A stretch of DNA of 64,000 nucleotides from an uncultured Bacteroidales bacterium (GTDB lineage Bacteria > Bacteroidota > Bacteroidia > Bacteroidales > F082), in NCBI GenBank assembly GCA_900317155.1, contig ONFO01000007.1, positions 62,001-126,000 of the forward strand, in the 5' to 3' direction. The notes beneath the pieces were generated by a model. That model made no database searches. It worked only from the letters and a program-made list of their open reading frames with translations, and had not been told where the DNA came from. Within the stretch, counting starts at the first letter, position 1. Every line of letters begins with the position of its first letter. Shown in pieces: positions 17,320 to 25,500 of the stretch. The translations under genes were made by a program, and so were the position numbers.

Positions 17320-17864
17320 AAGAACTATCAATGCATGTTTACGACCTGATGGAAAACTCGACGGCGGCCAACTCCACCCTCGTCGAGCTGACCATCCGTG
17401 ACAGTTTAAAAGACAACATATATGCCTTCACCATCAAGGACAACGGCAAGGGCATGACCCCCGAGTTTTTGGCCAAGGTGACCGACCCCTGGACCACTTC
17501 GCGCACCACGCGAAAAGTCGGTCTTGGTTTGCCTTTAATCAAGATGAACACCGAGAATGCCGGCGGCGGCATGAAGATTGAAAGCGAGGTCGGCAAAGGC
17601 ACGGTGCTCAATTTCTGGTTCCAGCACGACCACATCGACCGTCCGCCCATGGGCGACTTGGCCGGCTCGTTGGTGATGCTGTTTGCTGCTCACGAGGATA
17701 TCCATTTCATCTACAAGCACATCACCGACGACGGCGAGTTTGTCTTCGACACCGACGAGATTAAGGAAGCCCTTGACGGCATGCCGATGAACGACGTCAA
17801 CATCATGAAGTATTTGAAGGAGATGATCGAGGAGAATTTGAAGGAAATACATTATAATGATTGA
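17316..17864 (+). CDS. HATPase-fold protein (histidine-kinase-type ATPase domain without phosphoacceptor)
   Basis: 182 aa. N box ENSTAAN (13-19), G1 box DNGKGM (42-47) and G2 box GLGLPL (69-74) make a complete GHKL ATPase site. No dimerisation/His-phosphoacceptor helix or sensor domain precedes it, so it is a stand-alone kinase or ATPase domain. The C-terminal ~75 residues (DLAGSLVMLFAAHEDIHFIYKH) form an extension I do not recognise. It is coupled to the PHP gene by a 4-bp overlap. The cluster breaks right after this gene. Confidence 0.8.
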   Translation: MKELSMHVYDLMENSTAANSTLVELTIRDSLKDNIYAFTIKDNGKGMTPEFLAKVTDPWTTSRTTRKVGLGLPLIKMNTENAGGGMKIESEVGKGTVLNFWFQHDHIDRPPMGDLAGSLVMLFAAHEDIHFIYKHITDDGEFVFDTDEIKEALDGMPMNDVNIMKYLKEMIEENLKEIHYND

Positions 17865-17865
17865 T

Positions 17866-17923
17866 AAATTTCGGGGGTAACTCGAATTTTACAAGAAAAA
17901 ATTTCGGGGTCAGCATAATTTTT
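17866..17923. repeat. Imperfect direct repeat after the HATPase gene
   Basis: aaatttcgggg appears at 17866 and again at 17898, each followed by about 14 bp of partly matching sequence ending in aatttt. It marks the junction between the regulatory genes and the inserted minus-strand T9SS gene. No gene is seen in 17865-18086. Confidence 0.4.
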
Positions 17924-18048
17924 GTATTTTTTTTCGCTAAAAATCAATCTTTTACACGAAAAACCTGCAAGACGATGGAAACACCTTGTTGCTGCCGGTT
18001 TATATGACGATGATGGTGTGAGGATGTGTTTAGGAAATAAGTGAAAGA

Positions 18049-18074
18049 AAGGCGCGACAAGCTTGCCGCGCCTT
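18049..18074 (-). terminator. Terminator-like palindrome after the T9SS gene
   Basis: aaggcgcg ... cgcgcctt forms a near-perfect 26-bp palindrome, followed on the minus strand by a pyrimidine-rich stretch. It lies 13 bp after the stop of the minus-strand gene. Confidence 0.6.
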
Positions 18075-18086
18075 CTAATAATCATC

Positions 18087-19484
18087 CTATTGCTTTACGA
18101 CTTTCTTTTCCAAAACTCCTTTTTCCGTATGCAATTTGATTAGATAAATGCCTGACGGTAAGTTGGAGACATTGAGTTCTGCACAAGTGTTGTCGACGAC
18201 AAGTTTTCCGACCAACTTCCCAGACAAGTCGTAAATACAAACCTCGTCAATGTTGACATCGCCGTCGATTTGGACATAATCGGATGTGGGATTTGGGCAT
18301 AATGTGATTGTTTGGGTAAACTCCGAACCAACACCATTAGGACCGTTCGGCCCATAAACAGTATAAAAACCCCACATCACACACATCGGGTTGTTGACCT
18401 CTTCGACTAATACGGAATAGGTGCCGATGGGCAGGTTGTTTATAGTAGCTGTCGTTTCGCCATTATTCCATGTGTAATTGTATGGCGGGTTGCCGTCCGT
18501 AACATGTACGGTGGCCGATCCTGTTCCGGAATAGATGGAATTGGTAGTCGAATTGGTTCCTGTAACATAAATGGAAAGGCGACAGCCTTCGGGCACGATG
18601 TTGCATGTGCCAACCCTTTGGCAGTCATTCGCATCGGTGACCAAAACGCTATAGCGTCCTGGAATCAGGTTTTCGATGGTCGGCGTGGTTTCAAGCGTGT
18701 TCCATAAATATTGGTATGGTGGTGTGCCGCCCATAGCAGTGACGGAAGCAGTGCCTTCCTCGGAGTTGGCCGTAACCGTAATGTTGAAATCGGCACACGA
18801 AGGCATGTTGAACACTATGGCATCAACATAAAACTCGCTGCCAGTCACAGGAACCGGTAGACCCAATGAGCCAGGACTCGGCATCCATGGGAAAATGGCT
18901 GAATAGTCGGGTACAGAGCCGATGCTTGAGGTGATGAAGATGTTCATCTTTTCGGGTTGCAATTCGGAAGCATACACAAATGGGATATTGATGTTTGTCC
19001 ATTCATCAACCGTTGCACTCGTTTCGAAGTAACATTCACCAACGATTTCATCTTCTTCCGTTTGGGAGTTGTAGCGGGTGAGTTCGACATAAAAGCCGCA
19101 AGCGTCATTGGGCATGGGGTTCGATTTATACATAAAATCGACCGAAATGGGACGTTTAGTGTAAGGAATGCCCTCGTCGCCGATTTCGCCCAATTCAACG
19201 AAACCGCCAATCGGGTCAGGGAACGGCAAAGTCATAAAGCCTAAGCCGAAATTGGGACATTCCGGGCAACTGCCTGTTACGAGCTTGAGCGAGGAATTTT
19301 CCTGTCCGGGATTGGATGTCTCCCTGAAAACGGTTTGGATGCCTCCGCCATCCATCGACAGTTCGTTGGATGTCGTCCAGCTTACAGGGTCTGACCCATT
19401 CCAGTTTTCGAATCCAAGGTTTGATTGTGCAGCCATTTGTAGGGAAAAAGCCATGCATGCTGCAAGTAAAGTACATTTTTTCAT
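18087..19484 (-). CDS. Secreted protein with SprB-like repeats and T9SS type A sorting domain
   Basis: 465 aa from MKKCTLLAACMAFSLQMAAQ, a clear signal peptide; the frame upstream begins at a TTG and is not used. Residues ~20-230 resemble a carbohydrate-binding or jelly-roll-like region (NLGFENWNGSDPVSW). Two SprB-type repeats follow, each ending in a GxYSVLV turn (GRYSVLVTDAND and GTYSVLVEE). The last ~70 residues (LCPNPTSDYVQIDG to IKLHTEKGVLEKKVVKQ) are a type A T9SS C-terminal domain that directs export and surface attachment. It is the only clear type A CTD in the window. It lies on the opposite strand in the middle of the hydrogenase regulatory genes, flanked by repeats, and looks inserted. 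Confidence 0.87.
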   Translation of the reverse strand: MKKCTLLAACMAFSLQMAAQSNLGFENWNGSDPVSWTTSNELSMDGGGIQTVFRETSNPGQENSSLKLVTGSCPECPNFGLGFMTLPFPDPIGGFVELGEIGDEGIPYTKRPISVDFMYKSNPMPNDACGFYVELTRYNSQTEEDEIVGECYFETSATVDEWTNINIPFVYASELQPEKMNIFITSSIGSVPDYSAIFPWMPSPGSLGLPVPVTGSEFYVDAIVFNMPSCADFNITVTANSEEGTASVTAMGGTPPYQYLWNTLETTPTIENLIPGRYSVLVTDANDCQRVGTCNIVPEGCRLSIYVTGTNSTTNSIYSGTGSATVHVTDGNPPYNYTWNNGETTATINNLPIGTYSVLVEEVNNPMCVMWGFYTVYGPNGPNGVGSEFTQTITLCPNPTSDYVQIDGDVNIDEVCIYDLSGKLVGKLVVDNTCAELNVSNLPSGIYLIKLHTEKGVLEKKVVKQ

Positions 19485-19618
19485 GTTTCTGACCCTAATT
19501 TGTGACGGGCGCAACTTTTAAGGATTGGTTTGAATGAAAGTGAATTAGATTCTTCAAAAAAGACAAATATTGTACCAATTATGTCCTTTCGTGCCACTAT
19601 GGACGGGTTTCACAAAAA

Positions 19619-19785
19619 GAAGCGTGGCACTGATATACCACTTCTTAGAATGGAGGTCGTGAGAATTACCCTGATAAGCAGAAATCGCAATCAGTCCACG
19701 CTTATCTATGCGCGAACTATTACGCTTCTCTTGCTTATCATAGAAGTTTCTCACGTTTCCATTCGCAAGACGAGCATAACGCTTC
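19619..19785. repeat. Imperfect palindrome of about 167 bp (MITE-like); gene-free stretch 19485-20098
   Basis: Four matched arm segments are symmetric about position ~19706 (the outermost about 4 bp off centre): gaagcgt/acgcttc (19619, 19779), gaatgga/tccattc (19648, 19758), gtgagaa/ttctcac (19659, 19748) and tgataagca/tgcttatca (19672, 19732). This is the pattern of a miniature inverted-repeat element or a long RNA hairpin. Open frames across it have no family likeness. The rest of 19485-20098 holds a half REP element and short repeats but no gene that I can support. Confidence 0.6.
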
Positions 19786-19998
19786 GTGTTCCTTTATGTT
19801 GGCGGCACAGATTCCGCCTTAGAACCGCCGCAAAGATACAAAGAAATCGGAAAAGCAAGCGGATTTGGAGATTTTTTCTGACAAAAGCCGGGATTTTTTT
19901 CCTTACTATCAAAAAAAGACCTATTTTTGTGCAATTAAACTGATTGTCTGGACTGCTTTGCCGCGCATTGCTCGCGACTCCTCGCGGTGATAGAAAGC

Positions 19999-20098
19999 GG
20001 CCCTTCGACTGGCTCAGGGACTTTAGTCCCGAGTCACGAGTAACGAAGTCACGAATCAACAATTCAACGATTAAGCAATACAACAATACAACAATACA
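19999..20098. repeat. Half REP element followed by short tandem repeats
   Basis: ggcccttcgactggctcagg at 19999-20018 repeats the left arm of the palindrome at 16472. It is followed by gggactttagtccc, by gtcacga copies, and by caatacaa repeated three times (20073-20096), which runs directly into the ATG of the second DRTGG gene. Confidence 0.6.
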
Positions 20099-20443
20099 AT
20101 GAAACTCAGAGAAATATCTGAACTTTTGAACGCCACGGTGCGTTGCGGCGAAGACCGTTTGGACGAAGAACACGAAACCGCCTTCGCCTCCGACTTGATG
20201 AGCGATGTGCTCACCCTCGGCGACTACAACCCGGTCATTTTGACCGGACTCTGCAACATGCAGACCATCCGCACCTGCGAGATGGGCAACCTCGACATCA
20301 TCGTCTTGGTTAGGCGCAAGAAAGCTACCGAGGAGATGATTGAGGAGGCCGAGGATGAAGGCATGGTGGTCATGGAAAGCGACTTCTCCATGTTCAAAGC
20401 CTGCGGACTGCTCTTCAAGGCAGGTATGCTACCCATTTTCTGA
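20099..20443 (+). CDS. DRTGG-type small regulatory domain protein (second copy)
   Basis: 114 aa (MKLREISELLNATVRCGEDR). It shares the general plan and the SDLMSDVL motif with the protein at 16133-16468 but is clearly diverged, so the two probably bind different ligands or partners. It starts 22 bp before the RsbW-like gene and is therefore in the same unit as that kinase and the HydS-like protein. The sequence immediately before the ATG is a tandem repeat, so the ribosome-binding region is repeat-derived. Confidence 0.72.
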   Translation: MKLREISELLNATVRCGEDRLDEEHETAFASDLMSDVLTLGDYNPVILTGLCNMQTIRTCEMGNLDIIVLVRRKKATEEMIEEAEDEGMVVMESDFSMFKACGLLFKAGMLPIF

Positions 20444-20465
20444 TGTCTAACCAAAATCGAACGCC

Positions 20466-20879
20466 ATGCACTTAGAATATCAAGTATATGAAGCGGACTT
20501 CGTGAATGCGGGAGCCGCATCGAGCGCCATCAAGAAGACCTTGAAACAGCTCAACGTCAGCCCTCAAATCGTGAAACGAGTGGTCGTTGCCCTGTATGAG
20601 GCTGAAGTGAATGCCATCGCACATGCCTACGGCGGCATGATTTACGCCGACATCGAGCCCGACAAGATTATCTTGAAGGTGGAAGACAAAGGTCCCGGCA
20701 TCCCCGACATCGACTGGGCCATGCAGGAAGGCAACTCCACCGCCTCGCCCGAGGTGCGCAACATGGGCTTCGGCGCTGGCATGGGTCTGCCGAACATCCA
20801 AAAGAATGTCGACAAACTGAATGTGACCTCTACCGTTGGTGTTGGCACCACCGTCGAGATGGAGGTAAACTTTACATAG
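20466..20879 (+). CDS. RsbW-like serine kinase / anti-sigma-factor-type ATPase
   Basis: 137 aa. Full GHKL ATPase site in the short RsbW/SpoIIAB layout: N box EAEVNAIAHA (45-54), G1 DKGPG (74-78) and G2 GFGAGMGLPNI (101-111). RsbW-type proteins phosphorylate a serine on a STAS antagonist or bind a sigma factor; a PP2C phosphatase reverses it. The phosphatase at 590-1750 is the obvious counter-enzyme. This type of kinase sits beside DRTGG and HydS genes in clostridial hydrogenase operons. Neither a STAS protein nor a sigma factor is visible in the window. Confidence 0.85.
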   Translation: MHLEYQVYEADFVNAGAASSAIKKTLKQLNVSPQIVKRVVVALYEAEVNAIAHAYGGMIYADIEPDKIILKVEDKGPGIPDIDWAMQEGNSTASPEVRNMGFGAGMGLPNIQKNVDKLNVTSTVGVGTTVEMEVNFT

Positions 20880-20905
20880 GGATTTGCTTCGCAAAGAAAT
20901 CCGAC

Positions 20906-21057
20906 AAAATCAATAATAAAATCAATAATAAAATCAATAATCAATTGAAGAAGAAAAATGATTTTGTAAGATTTTGAAAAAGAGATTTTTGAATGATTTC
21001 TACACGAAGTGTATCGCACAAACAATTCAACGATTAAACAATCAACAATTCAACGAT
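20906..21057. repeat. 12-bp tandem repeat and 7-8 bp period array before the HydS-like gene
   Basis: aaaatcaataat is repeated three times (20906-20941). Then, at 21020-21057, an array of caattcaac / gattaaac / aatcaac units runs into the ATG at 21058. The second array matches the repeat inside nqrA. Confidence 0.6.
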
Positions 21058-22437
21058 ATGGAAAAGACCCCGTTCTTCCACGCCCTTAAGATAGATGAAG
21101 ACACCTGCATCGGCTGCTCGCGCTGCATGAAGATTTGCCCCACAGAGGCATTGCGTGTGCGCGACGGCAAGGCCGTCTTGATGCCCGACCGCTGTGTCGA
21201 CTGCGGCAACTGTTTCAAGGTGTGCCCCACCCGCTCCATCTACATCGAGCAAGACGACTTTGAGGACATCTTCAACTTCCCCATCCGAGTCGCCTTGGTG
21301 CCTGCCGTATTTATGGGCCAGTTCCCGAACGACATCACTGTGTCGCGCATCTACGGCATCCTCAAGGACATAGGATTCACCCACATCATCGAGGCGGAGT
21401 CGTCCATACCAGTCTATACTGCAGCCAAGAAGAAATATGCCGCTGAAAACCCCGACATCAAACCGCTGATATCGACCTTCTGTCCGGCCATCGTGCGCCT
21501 GATTCAGGTAAAATTCCCTGGGCTCACGGAAAACCTCATCCCATTGCGGGCTCCCATCGACATCACGGCCATGTATATCCGCCGCAAAATCAAGGAGGAA
21601 ATGGAATTGAAGGACGACCAAATCGGCATATTCTACATCACCCCTTGTGCGGCCAAGATTGCGGCTGTGAAAAATCCTGTAGGTGAAGAAAAGTCGTTGG
21701 TTGATGGGGTCATCAACATGGACTCACTCTACAACCGCGTCTATCACGAAATCAAGAAACAAGGCCATGGCTACAAGGAACAGAAACTGCCCGTGTCGCA
21801 ACTCTCCGCCGATGGCGTGCTGACCTCCTTGACCAATGGCGAGCGTCGTCTCTCAGACGCCCGCCACTCCTATTCCATTGACGAGATCCATAATGTCATC
21901 GAGTTTTTGGAAAAGGTGGAAAATGAAGAGATTGAGGATGTCGACTTCCTCGAATTGCGTGCCTGCGACCAAAGTTGCCCAGGTGGCATCCTGACCTGCG
22001 ACAACCGTTTCCTCATCTGTGAGCGTGTGTTCGGTCGCGCCCGCAAGATCGCCGACCGCGAGCGCAAAGGCGAACAGACCAAAGACCACGAGCTGGAAGA
22101 AGAGCGCAACTACCTGATGCGCCACATGAAGGTCGGTGAAATCAATCCGCGTTCGATGCTCGTATTAGACGACAATATCGCTGTGGCTTTAGAGAAGATG
22201 AAGAAAATCGACGAATACCGTGCCCGTCTGCCTCAGACCGACTGTGGTATTTGTGGTGCGCCCACCTGCGATGCCCTCGCCCACGACATCGTGTGCGACA
22301 ATGCCGAGCTCACCGACTGTGTCTTCATCCAGCGCAACCTCGAAGCCCGTGGCAACATGGACGTCCATGAGTCCCTCAAAATCATGGAAGTGATTTGGGG
22401 CAAGGCAAAGATGAATGACTATGTGAAGAAGAAGTAA
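21058..22437 (+). CDS. Sensory [FeFe]-hydrogenase-like protein (HydS/group C-like), no PAS domain
   Basis: 459 aa from the ATG at 21058; the longer frame back to a TTG at 20974 only reads repeat DNA. Two 4Fe-4S motifs are at the N-terminus (CIGCSRCMKICP 17-28; CVDCGNCFKVCP 46-57). The hydrogenase domain keeps all four H-cluster cysteines: C142 in STFCP, C197 in TPCAAK, C303 and C307 in ACDQSCPGG. The proton-transfer Cys of L1 is replaced by Phe141. A C-terminal iron-sulfur segment (CGICGAPTC near 395) matches the one before the PAS domain at the left window edge, but here the protein ends without PAS. A regulatory role is more likely than H2 turnover. It is the last gene of the DRTGG-RsbW unit. 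Confidence 0.85.
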   Translation: MEKTPFFHALKIDEDTCIGCSRCMKICPTEALRVRDGKAVLMPDRCVDCGNCFKVCPTRSIYIEQDDFEDIFNFPIRVALVPAVFMGQFPNDITVSRIYGILKDIGFTHIIEAESSIPVYTAAKKKYAAENPDIKPLISTFCPAIVRLIQVKFPGLTENLIPLRAPIDITAMYIRRKIKEEMELKDDQIGIFYITPCAAKIAAVKNPVGEEKSLVDGVINMDSLYNRVYHEIKKQGHGYKEQKLPVSQLSADGVLTSLTNGERRLSDARHSYSIDEIHNVIEFLEKVENEEIEDVDFLELRACDQSCPGGILTCDNRFLICERVFGRARKIADRERKGEQTKDHELEEERNYLMRHMKVGEINPRSMLVLDDNIAVALEKMKKIDEYRARLPQTDCGICGAPTCDALAHDIVCDNAELTDCVFIQRNLEARGNMDVHESLKIMEVIWGKAKMNDYVKKK

Positions 22438-22460
22438 TAATGCAAAAGCGAAGCATAAAA

Positions 22461-22492
22461 AAACGACCGCCCTCATCCGAGAGCGGTCGTTT
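22461..22492. terminator. Bidirectional rho-independent terminator
   Basis: aaacgaccgc / gcggtcgttt stem with flanking A and T runs, placed between the converging HydS-like gene and the LRR giant. Near-identical stems occur at 29343 and 34101. Confidence 0.85.
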
Positions 22493-22522
22493 GCGTATGA
22501 GTAGAAACGCAATTGCGTCTTT

Positions 22523-25500
22523 TTACGGTGTCACTTTAGTGAAAACTACCGTTTCGCCGTCGGCAACGGCCTTCACAAACACAGCTGTGCATGCAGGAAT
22601 GGGCGTGTTGGCAGGCACCGGTTCAGGGTTGATACCCGTGCCTTCTTCATCCAGCACATAGTATTCCTTGTTGAGGTATGCCTCGCATTTGAACGGGTTG
22701 CCCACCAGGTTCCAGCACTTACGGCTGTCGTTGATGTCGTAATCAAGCGGCACCTCCACGGGTGCAGTGGGCGTGGAGGTACCGTTGAAGGTGAGCGTAA
22801 TATCCGTGCCGTGTGAATAGAGGTAGCCTTGTCCTAATTGTAGGCTGAAAGGCGTGCTCTTATAGTTCCGCCATTCCTCGTCGGTGGCGAAAGACTCAAA
22901 GCGGTAGAGGTCGTAGTCTCCCATAGTCATATAGGGGACATGAGCAGGGTTGATGTTAGCGATAGGCGAAGCGATGAGGTACCACTCGCCGCCGGTGAGG
23001 GAGATGGATGCTACGACCGAAACCTCCACTTCGTCAACATACCAGCCGTTGCCGTTGTTGCCTGCATACTTGAAGGCGAGCGTGATGGTCTGGCCCATAT
23101 AGGCGCTGAGGTCGATGGCGGTCTCCGTCCAATCTCGGCTTGCTGTTTCAGCTGACCAAAGCACGGTCTCCGTATCGCCATCGAGCAGCACGACATTGTT
23201 GTTGCCCGGTGCAAAGTCATCAGGATAAGAATCATACGACCAGAAGGAAAGACGCGCCGCCGAAGCATTGGCCGAAAGCTCGATGTCGGGCATCACCAAA
23301 TAGACGTCGCCATAAAAGTTGCTATAGGCACTTGCCGAACCGGAATGGGCCTCGATTGTGTTTCTTGTCCATTGACGCGAGTTCGTTGAGTAGGTTTCCC
23401 AGCAGTTGGGCACAAAGGCCTCGCCTTCAAAGTCCTCAAAGAACGGGTTATCTGCATCGACAATGATAGCATCGCATTCGGTGGTGAAGGTGGCCTTTTT
23501 GCTCCACCGAGTGGTACCGTCATCGTTACAGCTGGTGTTGTTGCCCTGCACTTGCCATACGTAATTGGTTGAGGGATCGAGGTTGGTGATTTCAGTCGTG
23601 GTGCCGGCAATGTTGCCCAAATTGACCCAATTGCCCATCGGAATATCATTGCCACCGATGGTGATGTCGTCCAAATAGACATAGTAAACAAAGTTGCCAT
23701 AGTAATGGAAGGCGATGTATTTCACGTTGGAGGGAAGTTGTAGCGTATATTCCTGCCATGATGTGCTGGGAACAAGGTCTTCGGTCCAAGTGAAGTTTTC
23801 CAAATCATTGCCTGTGGTGGAATAACCCACATACAAGCTTTCTGTAGTGTTATTAGATTTCATAAAATAGAATTTCAGGTCACCTGTTATTGTCAACTGG
23901 GGAGAAACCAGGTATTGGTCGTAATTTTCACCATTTGCGGCACTGTGGTAAGATGAGAATCTGAAGCCATACAAGCCACTGTGTTTAGCAGCGGTATGAA
24001 GTCCGGCGGAATTGACATTCACTCCAATATCATTTGCGTTATTCATGCTTATGAAGGTCCAGTCGGTTGCAAACGATTCCTCATCTTCGAAATCTTCATA
24101 GAAAGGTGGAGCAACTCTGTAGCGCACGTTGTAGCTGTCCTGATAGCCCTCCCATTCGAGAGTGGCCGAATTAGAGGTAATGTCGGTGGCAGTCAAATTC
24201 GCAGGAGGCCAGCAGTCGATATTTGTAAAGCCAAAGTAGATCTGGTTCTTCAAATCTATGACGTCTCCACTGTAGCTCGTGGGAAATGGGTCGTAGTTAG
24301 TGTAGTCGCCGTAAACGTATAGGGCTTGGTCGAGACTGGTTCCATAAACCCGACAAGCCATGTGGGGAGCATTCGTATAATAACCAGAGTTGTCATCCAT
24401 GACAAGGACAAGATTGGAAGTGCCGTCGTAAACAAACGGTTTGTCAAAGGTGATGAAGGTCCATTCGTTGGAAGTCATGGTGACGCTGCCGCTAAACACC
24501 TTGTCGTCTGCCGATACATTAATCCAATCGGTATTGCTGAAAAACCCAAATTTATTGGTCGGCTTCAGATAGATGTCGTATGTACGGCTCTTCGTGTTGT
24601 CCTCTCCTTGGTTATAGAAGGCGATGCTGGTGATGTTGCCTGCCGAGCCAATCTCATCAGCGGTGTAGATTTGTTGCGACAACCCATAATTATAATACGA
24701 ATAGCTAGGCAGATGACAATCAGACCAATTGTCTCCATCGCCAAGATAAGCCCAGTTGGCAAGCATTTCATCGCAATCCAAGTCGAACTCGTAGGAAGAT
24801 TCACCGATAATGGCATCACTTGTGCATGCCATATTGCCATTGGCATAGCGCACCTCAAAATGGTATTGGTCAGAGAATGTTCCAATCTGCATGTTCAATT
24901 CGACATGACTCCCGTTGACAAATGGAAGCGTGTAGGAGGCAGGCTCGCCATTCAATACACCAAACAGGTGGCTCATTCCGTTCCCAAAATGCACTTCCAG
25001 ATAATTGCCGCCCCAATAGTAGTCATAGCTTCCAATGTTAAGCGTGAGGTTGCAGACATCGGTACCTTCAAAGAAATTCGCTCTCAGTGTCCTGTATCCT
25101 GTCACAATGAACTCGTATTCCGCTTCATCCGTGACTGCCACACCATCGTTTCTCATCCAATCCAAGAAAGTATGACCCGAATTGGCCGTGGCCTTCAGTC
25201 GGCACAAGTCGCCGTAACCATATTGTCCAGCTCCAGTCACTGTTCCCATCGACGCATTATTCGGGGTTGCGGTGATGGTGTACACGGGCCTATTGAACAT
25301 GATCTGGTTCTTCACCGACAGGCGCGTACCAGTGTATGACGAGGGATTGTTGGCAGCGTAGTTGGTGTTGTCGCTGTAAACACGGAGTGCTTGGTTGCTA
25401 TTGGCAGTATACACACGGCAGGCCATATCGGGCGGACTTGTCCAATTGCCAGTATTATCATCCATGATGAGGGCCAGGTTGGAAGTGCCATTATAGTTGA

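Noticed and set aside
19530..20173. Frames of 137 and 140 aa on either strand in the gap before the second DRTGG gene
   Set aside because: They read the 167-bp palindrome, half a REP element and tandem repeats, and show no domain.
20974..21057. Upstream extension of the HydS-like protein to a TTG
   Set aside because: The added residues are coded by tandem repeats, and the ATG at 21058 begins the conserved ferredoxin domain.
24326..25339. 337-aa open frame on the plus strand
   Set aside because: Antisense shadow of the LRR giant; it reads the complement of its repeat modules and has no start signal or domain.
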